DNA of 6,566 bases from an uncultured Planctomycetaceae bacterium. Lineage in GTDB: Bacteria > Planctomycetota > Planctomycetia > Planctomycetales > Planctomycetaceae. The stretch's first letter is position 1. Each line of letters starts with the position of its first letter. Location of the stretch: contig CAIJTL010000986.1 in the NCBI GenBank assembly GCA_903823545.1, positions 1 to 6,566 on the forward strand, given 5' to 3'. The notes under the pieces were generated by a model. The model worked only from the letters and a program-made list of their open reading frames with translations, was not told the DNA's origin and searched no databases. Shown piece by piece: positions 1 to 6,539 of the stretch. Position numbers and translations under genes: made by a program.

Positions 1-7
1 ACACACT

Positions 8-95
8 AACCCGAAGCGTGAGCGAGGGCGAACGCTTCACAACGCGATGAATTCGGAATCTCTTGACGCGCTCGCCCTCGCTCACGCTTCGGGTT
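8..95. repeat. Perfect 23-bp inverted repeat with 42-base spacer
   Basis: Bases 8-30 (beginning AACCCGAAGCGTGAGCGAGG) are the exact reverse complement of bases 73-95, separated by 42 bases. A third, shorter copy of the core (ACGCTTC, 32-38) can pair with GAAGCGT at 13-19, so the left arm could fold either locally (7 bp) or with the distal arm (23 bp). The element lies 75 bases past the stop of the minus-strand gene ending at 170. As RNA from either strand it would make a very stable stem, but no T tract follows it, so it is not a classical intrinsic terminator. From memory, not checked, very similar GAAGCGTGAGCGAGGG units recur between genes in planctomycete genomes. I therefore read it as a dispersed intergenic palindrome that may also end or stabilise transcripts. 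Confidence 0.85.
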
Positions 96-125
96 GGTTT
101 GGTTGTGGCTCCGCCACCTCAAGAA

Positions 126-141
126 CTCTGCGCCTCTGCGG
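126..141. repeat. Two tandem CTCTGCG(C/G) octamers
   Basis: CTCTGCGC (126-133) is followed directly by CTCTGCGG (134-141), giving a CTCTGCGCCTCTGCGG string in the spacer between the inverted repeat and the stop of the large gene. Strings of the type TTTGCGCCTTTGCG or CTCTGCGCCTCTGCG are, from memory, common intergenic repeats in several bacterial phyla. This may be the core of one, but two units alone could also be chance. Confidence 0.4.
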
Positions 142-142
142 G

Positions 143-160
143 ATCACGCGAAATCGTGAT
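143..160 (-). terminator. Small hairpin just after the stop of the large gene (weak terminator candidate)
   Basis: ATCACG (143-148) and CGTGAT (155-160) form a 6-bp stem with a 6-base loop, starting about 10 bases past the TGA at 170-172 in the direction of transcription. There is no run of T after it on the minus strand, so it is at best a weak or factor-assisted terminator. The 23-bp inverted repeat further on may do the actual job. Confidence 0.25.
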
Positions 161-169
161 ACATGGCGG

Positions 170-3100
170 TCACGTCTTGGAAATGGCTTCGTCTAAGTTC
201 AACAACATGCTCGTGATTGTGGTCCAGGCGGCGAGTTCTTCGGAGTTCTGACCAGTCGTGACCGTCGACCGTCCGACTGTCAGCAGTTTTTCGGCGGCAC
301 CCTTATCGCGAGCAAATTGCTGTTTTGCGTTTTGTAACAACGTGGTGAGGACGTCGCGTTCAACAGTGGTCGGACGGCGGCTGAGGACCAGTTCGCAGGC
401 GAGCGACAAGCGATCGGCATCGGATTTCGATTCGGCGAGAACACGCTCAGCCAGCTTGCGAGCCGCTTCGACATAGGTCGGATCATTGAGCAGCACGAGC
501 GCCTGCAGTGGTGTGTTGGTGCGGGCTCGGCGAATCAAACAGAATTCGCGATCAGGCGCATCGAAAGTCGTCATACCGGGTGGTGGGCAAGTTCGTTTCC
601 AAAACGTGTACATGCTCCGGCGATAAAGTCCGTCGCCCGGATCGATAACGTATTTCTCACGACGTTCGACTGACACGTCCTCCCACAAACCTTCGGGTTG
701 ATAGGGCTTCACGCTCGCGCCGCCGAGCCGTTCTCGTAGCAGGCCGCTGACAGCCAAGGCGTTGTCGCGAACGCTCTCCGCCGACAAGCGATATCGCGGC
801 CCGCGAGTCAGCAGGCGGTTGCGCGGATCGCGTTCGAGCAACTGCGGAGTGACTCGCGACGCTTGACGATACGTGGCCGAGGTAACGATGAGCTTCAGCA
901 ACGCTCGCTGATCCCAACCGGTTCGAACCAATTCCGTCGCGAGCCAATCGAGCAACTCGGGATGACTCGGCAGAGTCCCTTGAACTCCGAAGTCTTCCGC
1001 TGTTTCGACCAGACCGGTTCCGAACAACAACTCCCACCAACGATTCACGGCAACACGAGCGGTCAGCGGATGTTCGGGACTGATTAGCCAACGAGCCAAA
1101 TCGAGTCGAGTGGCATCAGTTGCCCCCTCTGCTTTCGGTGAAACTGTCCGGGGGCTGACGCCGCCCGGCTCGCCTGGACTACTTTGTGGCAACAAACGCA
1201 ATATGCTCGGCACACCAGCTTTGACTTCGTCGCCGCGCTGATCGTATTGCCCACGACGCAGCATGTAAGTCGGACGGCGCGGTGTCGATTCCTGCATGAC
1301 CATCGTCACGGGAATCGCCTTGTCGATCTCCGCTTGTCGCTTCGGCAACTCGCTGAGTTCTGCCTTCAGCGCTTGCGATTCACGGTCGATGCGTGCGAGG
1401 TAATACTGTCGAAGCAAACTTCGCTGCGTTTCATTGCGATCGTTCGGAGCGACAGCCAAGACCTCTTTGAGCTGACCAAGCGATTGTCCTGCCGCGAGCG
1501 ATTTCACTTCGTCGGCTGATAACTCGACCGCGTAAAGTTGCACGTCATCAATGCGACCTTTGAACGGAGCGGAGGCGTTTCGCTTGCCGATGTGAAATGG
1601 TTTGTCGGTCTTCAGCGTTCCGCCGAGCGTGTTGTTCGTCGTGATGTCGAGCGGCCGAGAATGCCCATCGACGAAGACTTTCATGCCGGCCGCTTTGCGT
1701 GTTCCGTCATACGTCACGACGACGTGATGCCATTCGTTGAGCGAGACAGGTTCCTTCGTGATGACTTTGAAGCCACTGTTGGGCCAATGATGCACGATGT
1801 GGCTCGCGACCTTGCCACCTTCCATGATGACGTCGTAACCGCGAAACGCGTTCGCGTCGTCGATCTTGGATAAGACCGTCGTTGCCTCATTGGATGTGGG
1901 TTGAATCCACGCGGCGATCGAAAACTTTTGGTCGCTGTCGAATGCCCCAGTCTCGCCCGCGTCAACGAACGTGTTGCCGTCGAAGTCGAGAGCGTTACCA
2001 AGCTTTCCCGGTGCTCGAGCGACTTTGCCACGAATCGTCCCACGTCGATTGGCATCAACGGCATCAATGACCTGATCACCTTCCGACTCATCGAATGTGA
2101 AATGCGTCACGAGCCCGACCGGTCCGGATTTCGCGATCTGTTCCGCGGTGAGGCTCTTTTCCCAGCGAGCCACTTCTGGGCCGATGTTCGCTTCACGGGC
2201 CTTGATCGCCGCTTCGAGTTCGGCTTTGCGCTGTTCAAGCCGATCCAACTCCATCTGTTGCAATCGCGATGGGACTTTCAAGAGCGGCTCCGCCATGCGG
2301 CCTTGGCTGTAGCCGACCACTTTGTCCGGAATGTTGTTGAAGAACGCCGCGAACTGGTAGTAGTCGTGCTGAGTCAGCGGATCGTATTTGTGGTCGTGGC
2401 AACGAGCACACTGCATCGAGATCCCCATGAAGACGGTCGCCGTTGTGTGAACTCGATCAGCGACGTACTCGACGTGATATTCCTCCTCAATGATTCCTCC
2501 TTCGGTCGTCAACACGTGGTTGCGATTGAAGCCGGTTGCCACTCGCTGCGCGAGCGTGGCGTTGGGAAACAAATCGCCCGCCAATTGCTCGGTGAGAAAT
2601 TGGTCATACGGCATGCCCGTGGCGAACGATTCGATCACCCAATCACGCCACGGCCACATCGTCCGAGTTTCGTCATTGTTGTAGCCATTCGTGTCAGCAA
2701 ACCGAGCCGCATCCAACCAGTGCATTGCCATTCGCTCGGCGTATCTTGGCGAGGCGAAGAGCCGATCGACCACGTTTTCATATGCGGCTGGCGACGAGTC
2801 TTCCATAAACGCCGTCAGCTCGCTTGGCGATGGAGGCAAACCGGTCAAATCGAGCGTCACTCGCCGCAGCCACGTTGCCTTGTCAGTCTCGATTGACGGT
2901 GCGATTCCATCCGCTTCGAGTCGTTTCAACACAAACAGATCGATGGCATTCCGGGCCCAATCCGTTCGCGTGACGTTCGGCAACTGAGGACGCTTTGGCG
3001 ACGTGAAGGCCCAATGCTGCGCGAAGTCCGCACCTTGAGCGATCCAGCGTTTGAGCGTTTCCTTCTGAGCCGCGTTCAATGGCTTCTTCGCATGCACCGG

Positions 3101-3448
3101 CGGCATGACTTTGTCTTCGTCGTCCGAAATGATTCGCGCGATGACCTCGCTCAACTCTGGCTTTCCAGCGACGATTGCGGCCTTTCCCGATTCACCTTTG
3201 GACAACGCCGCGTCGTGACCATCTAACCGCAACTTCCCATGCCGAGTCGCCTCGTCCTGTCCGTGACAGCTCCAACAATGGTTCGCCAAGATCGGCCGCA
3301 CGTCGCGAGCGAATTCGACTCGGTTATTTCCAGGCGATGCAGGTGGCTGAGCGAGAAGTTGTTGATCAGGGCCAAGCGAAATCAGGCCCCAGCAAACGAT
3401 GGCTGCAATCACGAGGCTGTGTTGAGAGTTCATTCGCATCGAATCCAC
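170..3448 (-). CDS. Secreted PSCyt1-DUF1549-LamG-DUF1553 protein (planctomycete cytochrome-like)
   Basis: The 1092-residue protein has a signal peptide at about 1-34 (hydrophobic LVIAAIVCWGLISLG, cut near LAQ). A PSCyt1 cytochrome-like domain (about 45-140) follows, with heme-binding CWSCH at 58-62 and a possible distal Met in VMPP (115). DUF1549 (about 164-373) carries a second CxxCH, CARCHDHKYDP, at 347-357. A coiled-coil stretch (about 395-425) leads into a LamG/concanavalin-like domain (about 446-650; EWHHVVVTYDG at 572-582). DUF1553 (about 716-1050) follows, with MVMQE, RLDLARWL, NRWWELLFGTGLVET and RTNTPLQALVLLNDP. The family is exported and widespread in Planctomycetes; its reaction is unproven. 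Links to polysaccharide or sulfated-glycan breakdown and electron transfer come from gene context elsewhere, and LamG suggests carbohydrate or protein binding. The start is uncertain: GTG at 3448 or ATG at 3439 or 3433, none with a strong ribosome site. An 81-base spacer separates it from the upstream aldolase gene. No DUF1501 partner is seen in the 169 bases downstream. Residues 755-777 look like an insertion (see the repeat at 1148-1168). Confidence 0.93.
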   Translation of the reverse strand: MDSMRMNSQHSLVIAAIVCWGLISLGPDQQLLAQPPASPGNNRVEFARDVRPILANHCWSCHGQDEATRHGKLRLDGHDAALSKGESGKAAIVAGKPELSEVIARIISDDEDKVMPPVHAKKPLNAAQKETLKRWIAQGADFAQHWAFTSPKRPQLPNVTRTDWARNAIDLFVLKRLEADGIAPSIETDKATWLRRVTLDLTGLPPSPSELTAFMEDSSPAAYENVVDRLFASPRYAERMAMHWLDAARFADTNGYNNDETRTMWPWRDWVIESFATGMPYDQFLTEQLAGDLFPNATLAQRVATGFNRNHVLTTEGGIIEEEYHVEYVADRVHTTATVFMGISMQCARCHDHKYDPLTQHDYYQFAAFFNNIPDKVVGYSQGRMAEPLLKVPSRLQQMELDRLEQRKAELEAAIKAREANIGPEVARWEKSLTAEQIAKSGPVGLVTHFTFDESEGDQVIDAVDANRRGTIRGKVARAPGKLGNALDFDGNTFVDAGETGAFDSDQKFSIAAWIQPTSNEATTVLSKIDDANAFRGYDVIMEGGKVASHIVHHWPNSGFKVITKEPVSLNEWHHVVVTYDGTRKAAGMKVFVDGHSRPLDITTNNTLGGTLKTDKPFHIGKRNASAPFKGRIDDVQLYAVELSADEVKSLAAGQSLGQLKEVLAVAPNDRNETQRSLLRQYYLARIDRESQALKAELSELPKRQAEIDKAIPVTMVMQESTPRRPTYMLRRGQYDQRGDEVKAGVPSILRLLPQSSPGEPGGVSPRTVSPKAEGATDATRLDLARWLISPEHPLTARVAVNRWWELLFGTGLVETAEDFGVQGTLPSHPELLDWLATELVRTGWDQRALLKLIVTSATYRQASRVTPQLLERDPRNRLLTRGPRYRLSAESVRDNALAVSGLLRERLGGASVKPYQPEGLWEDVSVERREKYVIDPGDGLYRRSMYTFWKRTCPPPGMTTFDAPDREFCLIRRARTNTPLQALVLLNDPTYVEAARKLAERVLAESKSDADRLSLACELVLSRRPTTVERDVLTTLLQNAKQQFARDKGAAEKLLTVGRSTVTTGQNSEELAAWTTITSMLLNLDEAISKT
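1148..1168. repeat. Palindromic repeat element inside the DUF1553 coding sequence, in frame
   Basis: CCGGGGGC (1148-1155), loop TGAC, then GCCGCCCGG (1160-1168) forms an 8-bp all-GC stem with one bulged G. On the coding strand these 21 bases are exactly seven codons, P-G-G-V-S-P-R (residues 761-767). They sit within a low-complexity Gly/Pro/Ser stretch (about 755-777) that separates GVPSILRLLP from RLDLARWL. Family members I remember have only a short linker there, so roughly 15-25 residues look inserted without breaking the frame. The 12-mer CGGGGGCTGACG recurs, in reverse complement, at 6415-6426 in the der leader. Similar GGGGGCTGACGCC palindromes are, from memory, abundant between planctomycete genes. 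Confidence 0.6.
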
Positions 3449-3529
3449 TCAATCAATAAAGATCAGGTGAGGTTAAATTGAATCGCACGTCGTATCGAAG
3501 GTGCCGACAGTCTAGTGAAGCAGAGCGTG

Positions 3530-4309
3530 CTACGCCTCACCGTTCGCACGGAGCGATTTGATTCCGTGTCGAAGAGCCGATTGATAGAGCCACAGATCGC
3601 CGCTGTAGGCGATCATCTTGAAGCCTCGTTGGAGTTGCGATTGTCCTTCGGCGATGCTGGTGACCAGTACGGCCGGGACTTTGTTGTGAGTTCGGCACGC
3701 CGCCAGCACTCGGTCGATCGCTGCAAGCGTATCGGGGTGTTGCATTTGTCCGGGGATTCCCATCGAGTTGGTCATGTCGTACAGGCCGATCCAAAGCGCG
3801 TCGATTCCCGGCACGGCTGCGATTGCTTCGACGTTCTCCAAACCGCGAGCGGTCTCGATCTGAGCAATCAGCAGAACTTCGTCGTTTGCCGATTGAACGA
3901 TCTCTGGGATTGATCCTGGGCGATAGTCGTCGTGAGCAATCGCAAAGGCCGCTCCGCGTCGACCGACCGGCGGGTACTTCGCGGAACTGACAAGTAACTG
4001 CGCCTGCTCGGCGGTCTCGCACATGGGGATCATGACCCCCATCGCTCCCACATCGAGCACTCGCGACACGAAGTGATATTCCGTCGCCGGAATCCGCACG
4101 ATCGGGACCATCTCTGCCTTCGGAGTCGTCGCAATGAGCATCCGCATTGATTCAATGGTCCAGCCGGTGTGCTCCATGTCATAAAGCGCGAACTCCGCCC
4201 CCGCCGCAGCCGCTAAGCGACCGATTCCGGTCGTATTGAATTCAAACATCATCGTGCCGATGGATGCTTCGCCCGCTTGGAGCTTGTGCTTCACGTGGTT
4301 GTTGTGCAT
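3530..4309 (-). CDS. HpcH/HpaI-type class II aldolase
   Basis: The 259-residue cytoplasmic TIM-barrel enzyme belongs to the family that reversibly cleaves 2-keto-3-deoxy or 4-hydroxy-2-keto acids to pyruvate (or a keto acid) plus an aldehyde, using a divalent metal. Counting from the ATG at 4309, the visible active-site residues are Asp44 and His47 in YDMEH, Arg72 in VRIP, and metal ligands Glu152 in QIET and Asp178 in GLYDMT. These match the E. coli HpaI positions within a few residues. Other family marks are LDVGAMGVMIP (85-95), YPPVGRRG (112-119) and GIPGQMQHPD (184-193). The length is typical. The ATG at 4309 is preferred because upstream in-frame codons as far as a GTG at 4417 encode nothing family-like; a weak GAGA lies about 8 bases ahead of it. 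The usual GPxDLS reads GLYDMT here, so the substrate cannot be assigned. The gene stands between the broken hydrolase and the large secreted gene, with no pathway partner beside it. The 111 bases upstream (4310-4420) hold no convincing promoter. Confidence 0.9.
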   Translation of the reverse strand: MHNNHVKHKLQAGEASIGTMMFEFNTTGIGRLAAAAGAEFALYDMEHTGWTIESMRMLIATTPKAEMVPIVRIPATEYHFVSRVLDVGAMGVMIPMCETAEQAQLLVSSAKYPPVGRRGAAFAIAHDDYRPGSIPEIVQSANDEVLLIAQIETARGLENVEAIAAVPGIDALWIGLYDMTNSMGIPGQMQHPDTLAAIDRVLAACRTHNKVPAVLVTSIAEGQSQLQRGFKMIAYSGDLWLYQSALRHGIKSLRANGEA

Positions 4310-4420
4310 GGGGAGTCTCGTTGTTTGGCTTGTGAGTGTTTGGCAATTTGTATTCGGAACAGTGCGGCGAAAGCGAACAGTCTCTGGCAAGACCACATCA
4401 GCCGTGGCTCGTAACACTGT

Positions 4421-4876
4421 TTATCTTTGACAGACTCGTGCCGATGCCTGCCTTGCGATCCATTGATTTCCTTAGCGATCGACGTGGATGACCTCACGTG
4501 GCAGAAATCGCTCGATCGCTTGGCGGCCCGATCGCTCGAATGAAGAGACGAGGTCGATGCAACCGACTTTCGTCTCTGCCGTGACTTGGCGAGTGACTTC
4601 TTGATAGGGCAACCGTCACGTTGACTGATCCAAGAGTTGTCGCTGATCGGGCCAAACAACCAGGATGGCATCGCTATTTTGTTCGTGGCACATCGCAACC
4701 ATCGCTCGCAGGTTGTCGGCGAAGTCATCAAGGCTGACTCTGGGTGTCCATCGCATGTTGGGATCGAAGTAATTCAACGCCGCCTGTTCGGCCCAACGCG
4801 ATTCGTTATTGATGGATTGCTGTGCGGCTGATCCGTCGGGGCGACGGAGGCGGCGTTTGACGTCGTGCAGGCACAA
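4421..4876 (-). pseudogene. Decayed SGNH/GDSL-type hydrolase fragment with two in-frame stops
   Basis: One reading frame runs from just after der to TAA at 4421-4423 and is broken by TGA at 4616-4618 and TAA at 4472-4474. The first segment contains RVSLDDFADNLRAMVAMC followed by HEQNSDAILVVWP, the helix-plus-strand pattern that in SGNH hydrolases reads 'F..NL..mv..c...g...vlv..P'. After the TGA the same frame continues RLPYQEVTRQV and then KVGCIDLVSSF. Next comes FLPREVIHVDR, resembling the catalytic D/E-x-x-H block. After the TAA it reads GNQWIARQASARV, the usual closing helix. SGNH enzymes are esterases or lipases acting on acyl or acetyl esters. The N-terminal GDS and Gly/Asn blocks are missing, and the frame closes at a TGA (4895-4897) inside the der tail. 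A TTG at 4876 is the only start-like codon. Both internal stops could arise by single C-to-T changes (CGA to TGA, CAA to TAA). An intact 86-residue product (4616-4876) is possible but would lack both the nucleophile and the His. Confidence 0.65.
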
Positions 4877-4881
4877 GGCCG

Positions 4882-6339
4882 TTACTCGTCGAAGTCACTG
4901 CCATCGAAATCATCGAAGAAGTCTTCGTCGTTCGCATCCGAACTGGCTGTGGCTTCGTAATCACGACCTTCGTTCTGATGGCCGCCGCCGCGTTGTTCGC
5001 TCGCTTGTTCGCGTTGGCGGAAGTAGAGCTTGATCGGTACTTCTTGGAACGGCAGCTTTTCTCGCAAGATCCCCAGCAGATATCGCTGCCACGCGTTATC
5101 GAACAGTGCCGGGTTGTTGCATTTGCAAACGATTGTGGGTGGTTCGGTCGCCACTTGTGTCGAGAAGAAAATCTTCGGGACTTGGTTCTTGCGAACTGGT
5201 GGGCGATTCTCGACGACTGCCGCGCGAACCAGGCGATTGATTTCGCCGGTGGAGACTCGTGTTCGAGTTTGCTTGAAGACCGACTGAGCGAGGTTGACCA
5301 GCTTCTTCACATTGCGGCCGGCCTTCGCTGTCAGAAACGCAATCGGAGCGAACCTCAACGTCCCAAATTCATGACCGAGGTACTCGCCCCACTTTTCCAT
5401 CGTCATCTCTTTTTCTTTGGCCAGATCCCACTTGTTGATGACGAAGATCACCGGCTTGAACTGCGACGTAATTTCGTCCACGAGCCGCTTATCAACTCGC
5501 GAGATCGTTTGCGTGGCGTCAAAGAACATGAAGACGACGTCCGCTCGGCGAATGCTTTTTTGAGCGCGGACCAAGCCGTAATACTCGATGTCGTTTGCGA
5601 GGCTCTTTCGTTTACGAACGCCCGGTGTGTCGATTGCTAACAAACGCTTGCCGTCGATTTCAAAACGAACGTCGATGCTGTCGCGAGTCGTGCCGGGAAT
5701 CTCGCTGACGATGCAGCGTTCCTCTTCCGCGAGCGCATTGATGAATGTGCTCTTGCCGACGTTTCGACGACCGACGATCGCAAACTTCAATTCCGGATCA
5801 GCTGCGAGCGCCGCCCCTTCGGATGACTCGTCCCCGAAAGCCGGTGGGAGATGTTCCAAGATTGCTTCCGTGAGTTCATCACGATTGCGATTGCCAATGA
5901 CGCTGGTCGTCACGACGGGAATGTCCATCAGGCGATAGAACTCATGGATCTCGTTTTCGGTCTTCGGCGAATCGCACTTGTTGACGACCAAAACTTTCGG
6001 CACGTCGATCGGTCGCAGTCGCTCGGCAACTACTTGATCCAGCGGGACAAGCCCTTGAATGCCATCCACAACAAACAAAATCAGGTCTGCCGTGTCGATA
6101 CCGATTTGAATCTGGCGTTCGATGTCTTCCGACAGGTCATCGCGATCGACGATGCCGATGCCTCCCGTATCGACCATCTCGAAGTAGCGATCCCCTTCTT
6201 GCATCAGATAGGTGACGCGGTCACGAGTCACACCGGGGGTCGGATCAACGACCGACACTCGTTTGTGGGCGAGCCAATTGAGAATCGAACTTTTGCCGAC
6301 ATTCGGCCGACCAATGATGGCCACTTGAGGAACAGGCAT
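4882..6339 (-). CDS. der: Ribosome assembly GTPase Der (EngA)
   Basis: This 485-residue protein has two consecutive GTPase domains and a C-terminal KH-like domain, the defining layout of Der, which assists late maturation of the 50S subunit in the cytoplasm. G domain 1: GRPNVGKS (10-17), PGVTRD (35-40), DTGG (57-60), NKCD (120-123). G domain 2: GRRNVGKS (190-197), PGTTRD (215-220), DTPG (237-240), NKWD (302-305), TAKAG (337-341). The KH-like part (about 357-442) ends with VPIKLYFRQR. A 40-residue variable tail follows, finishing in an acidic, Phe-rich stretch (468-485; 10 of 18 residues Asp or Glu, no basic residue). The G5 position of domain 1 reads TTSVIGNRNRDEL rather than the usual SAxHGxG. 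The length is at the upper end of the family range. The ATG at 6339 is chosen because it gives MPVPQVAIIGRPNVGKS, a standard N-terminus; no clear Shine-Dalgarno precedes it. It is probably the first gene of the transcript visible here. The hydrolase remnant starts 5 bases after its stop. Confidence 0.97.
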   Translation of the reverse strand: MPVPQVAIIGRPNVGKSSILNWLAHKRVSVVDPTPGVTRDRVTYLMQEGDRYFEMVDTGGIGIVDRDDLSEDIERQIQIGIDTADLILFVVDGIQGLVPLDQVVAERLRPIDVPKVLVVNKCDSPKTENEIHEFYRLMDIPVVTTSVIGNRNRDELTEAILEHLPPAFGDESSEGAALAADPELKFAIVGRRNVGKSTFINALAEEERCIVSEIPGTTRDSIDVRFEIDGKRLLAIDTPGVRKRKSLANDIEYYGLVRAQKSIRRADVVFMFFDATQTISRVDKRLVDEITSQFKPVIFVINKWDLAKEKEMTMEKWGEYLGHEFGTLRFAPIAFLTAKAGRNVKKLVNLAQSVFKQTRTRVSTGEINRLVRAAVVENRPPVRKNQVPKIFFSTQVATEPPTIVCKCNNPALFDNAWQRYLLGILREKLPFQEVPIKLYFRQREQASEQRGGGHQNEGRDYEATASSDANDEDFFDDFDGSDFDE

Positions 6340-6367
6340 GGGCGAAAATCACTCAAACAGGACGCGC

Positions 6368-6407
6368 AAAAAAAAGCCGACTTGTCGAACGGGACAGCGT
6401 CAGTCCC
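6368..6407 (-). other. der leader: small hairpin followed by a T8 tract
   Basis: On the minus strand GGGAC-TGACGCT-GTCCC (6407-6391) makes a 5-bp stem with a 7-base loop. After 15 bases comes a run of eight T (6375-6368), which ends 28 bases before the der ATG. The gap between stem and T run is too long for a standard intrinsic terminator. It could be a remnant terminator for a gene to the right, a weak attenuator, or chance. Confidence 0.25.
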
Positions 6408-6430
6408 CGGTCATCGTCAGCCCCCGACCC
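6397..6430. repeat. Two near-tandem 17-base units with core CGTCAGYCCCCG
   Basis: GCGTCAGTCCCCGGTCA (6397-6413) is followed directly by TCGTCAGCCCCCGACCC (6414-6430). They match at 12 of 17 positions, with 11 of 12 in the core (6398-6409 against 6415-6426). The second core is identical, in the opposite orientation, to part of the palindrome inside the DUF1553 gene (1149-1160). This suggests degenerate copies of the same dispersed repeat family in the der leader. Confidence 0.45.
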
Positions 6431-6527
6431 CAAAACTCCCAGGATCGCGGACGCGACAGTCTATCGGCTCCTGCTTGCAGACGACAGTTGCTTGAGTGTC
6501 CCGCAAAACGGCCGGCTAACTCGTCGG

Positions 6528-6533
6528 ATTGTA
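6528..6533 (-). promoter_or_regulatory. Possible -10 box upstream of der
   Basis: The minus strand reads TACAAT here, one mismatch from TATAAT and about 190 bases before the der ATG. A TTTACA lies further upstream, but its 21-base spacing is too long, and the six bases at the ideal 17-base spacing are not -35-like. I offer it only as the best sigma-70-like match in the leader. Confidence 0.15.
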
Positions 6534-6539
6534 GAAACT

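Noticed and set aside
657..1091. A 144-codon minus-strand frame inside the DUF1553 region.
   Set aside because: It is an Arg/Ser-rich out-of-frame shadow of the large gene.
1901..2896. A 331-codon open frame on the plus strand.
   Set aside because: It lies wholly antisense to the DUF1549/LamG coding region, shows no family motif, and is explained by the codon bias of the minus-strand gene.
4310..4417. N-terminal extension of the aldolase from a GTG at 4417.
   Set aside because: The added 36 residues have no family similarity, while the ATG at 4309 gives the normal HpaI length and N-terminus.
4616..4618. Recoding of the in-frame TGA (selenocysteine or readthrough) in the hydrolase frame.
   Set aside because: A second stop (TAA) follows in the same frame, the N-terminal half is missing, and there is no sign of a SECIS-like structure; decay is simpler.
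4291..4731. A 146-codon minus-strand frame spanning the hydrolase remnant and the start of the aldolase gene.
   Set aside because: Its translation is low-complexity and motif-free; the neighbouring frame carries the SGNH-like sequence, and it would overlap the aldolase start.
4978..5640. A 220-codon plus-strand frame opposite der.
   Set aside because: It is antisense to the conserved second G domain and KH domain of Der and has no recognisable motif.
6368..6390. Intrinsic terminator with GTTCGACAAGTCGGC as stem directly before T8.
   Set aside because: The only pairing available leaves a 2-base loop or a 3-bp stem, too weak for a terminator call by itself.
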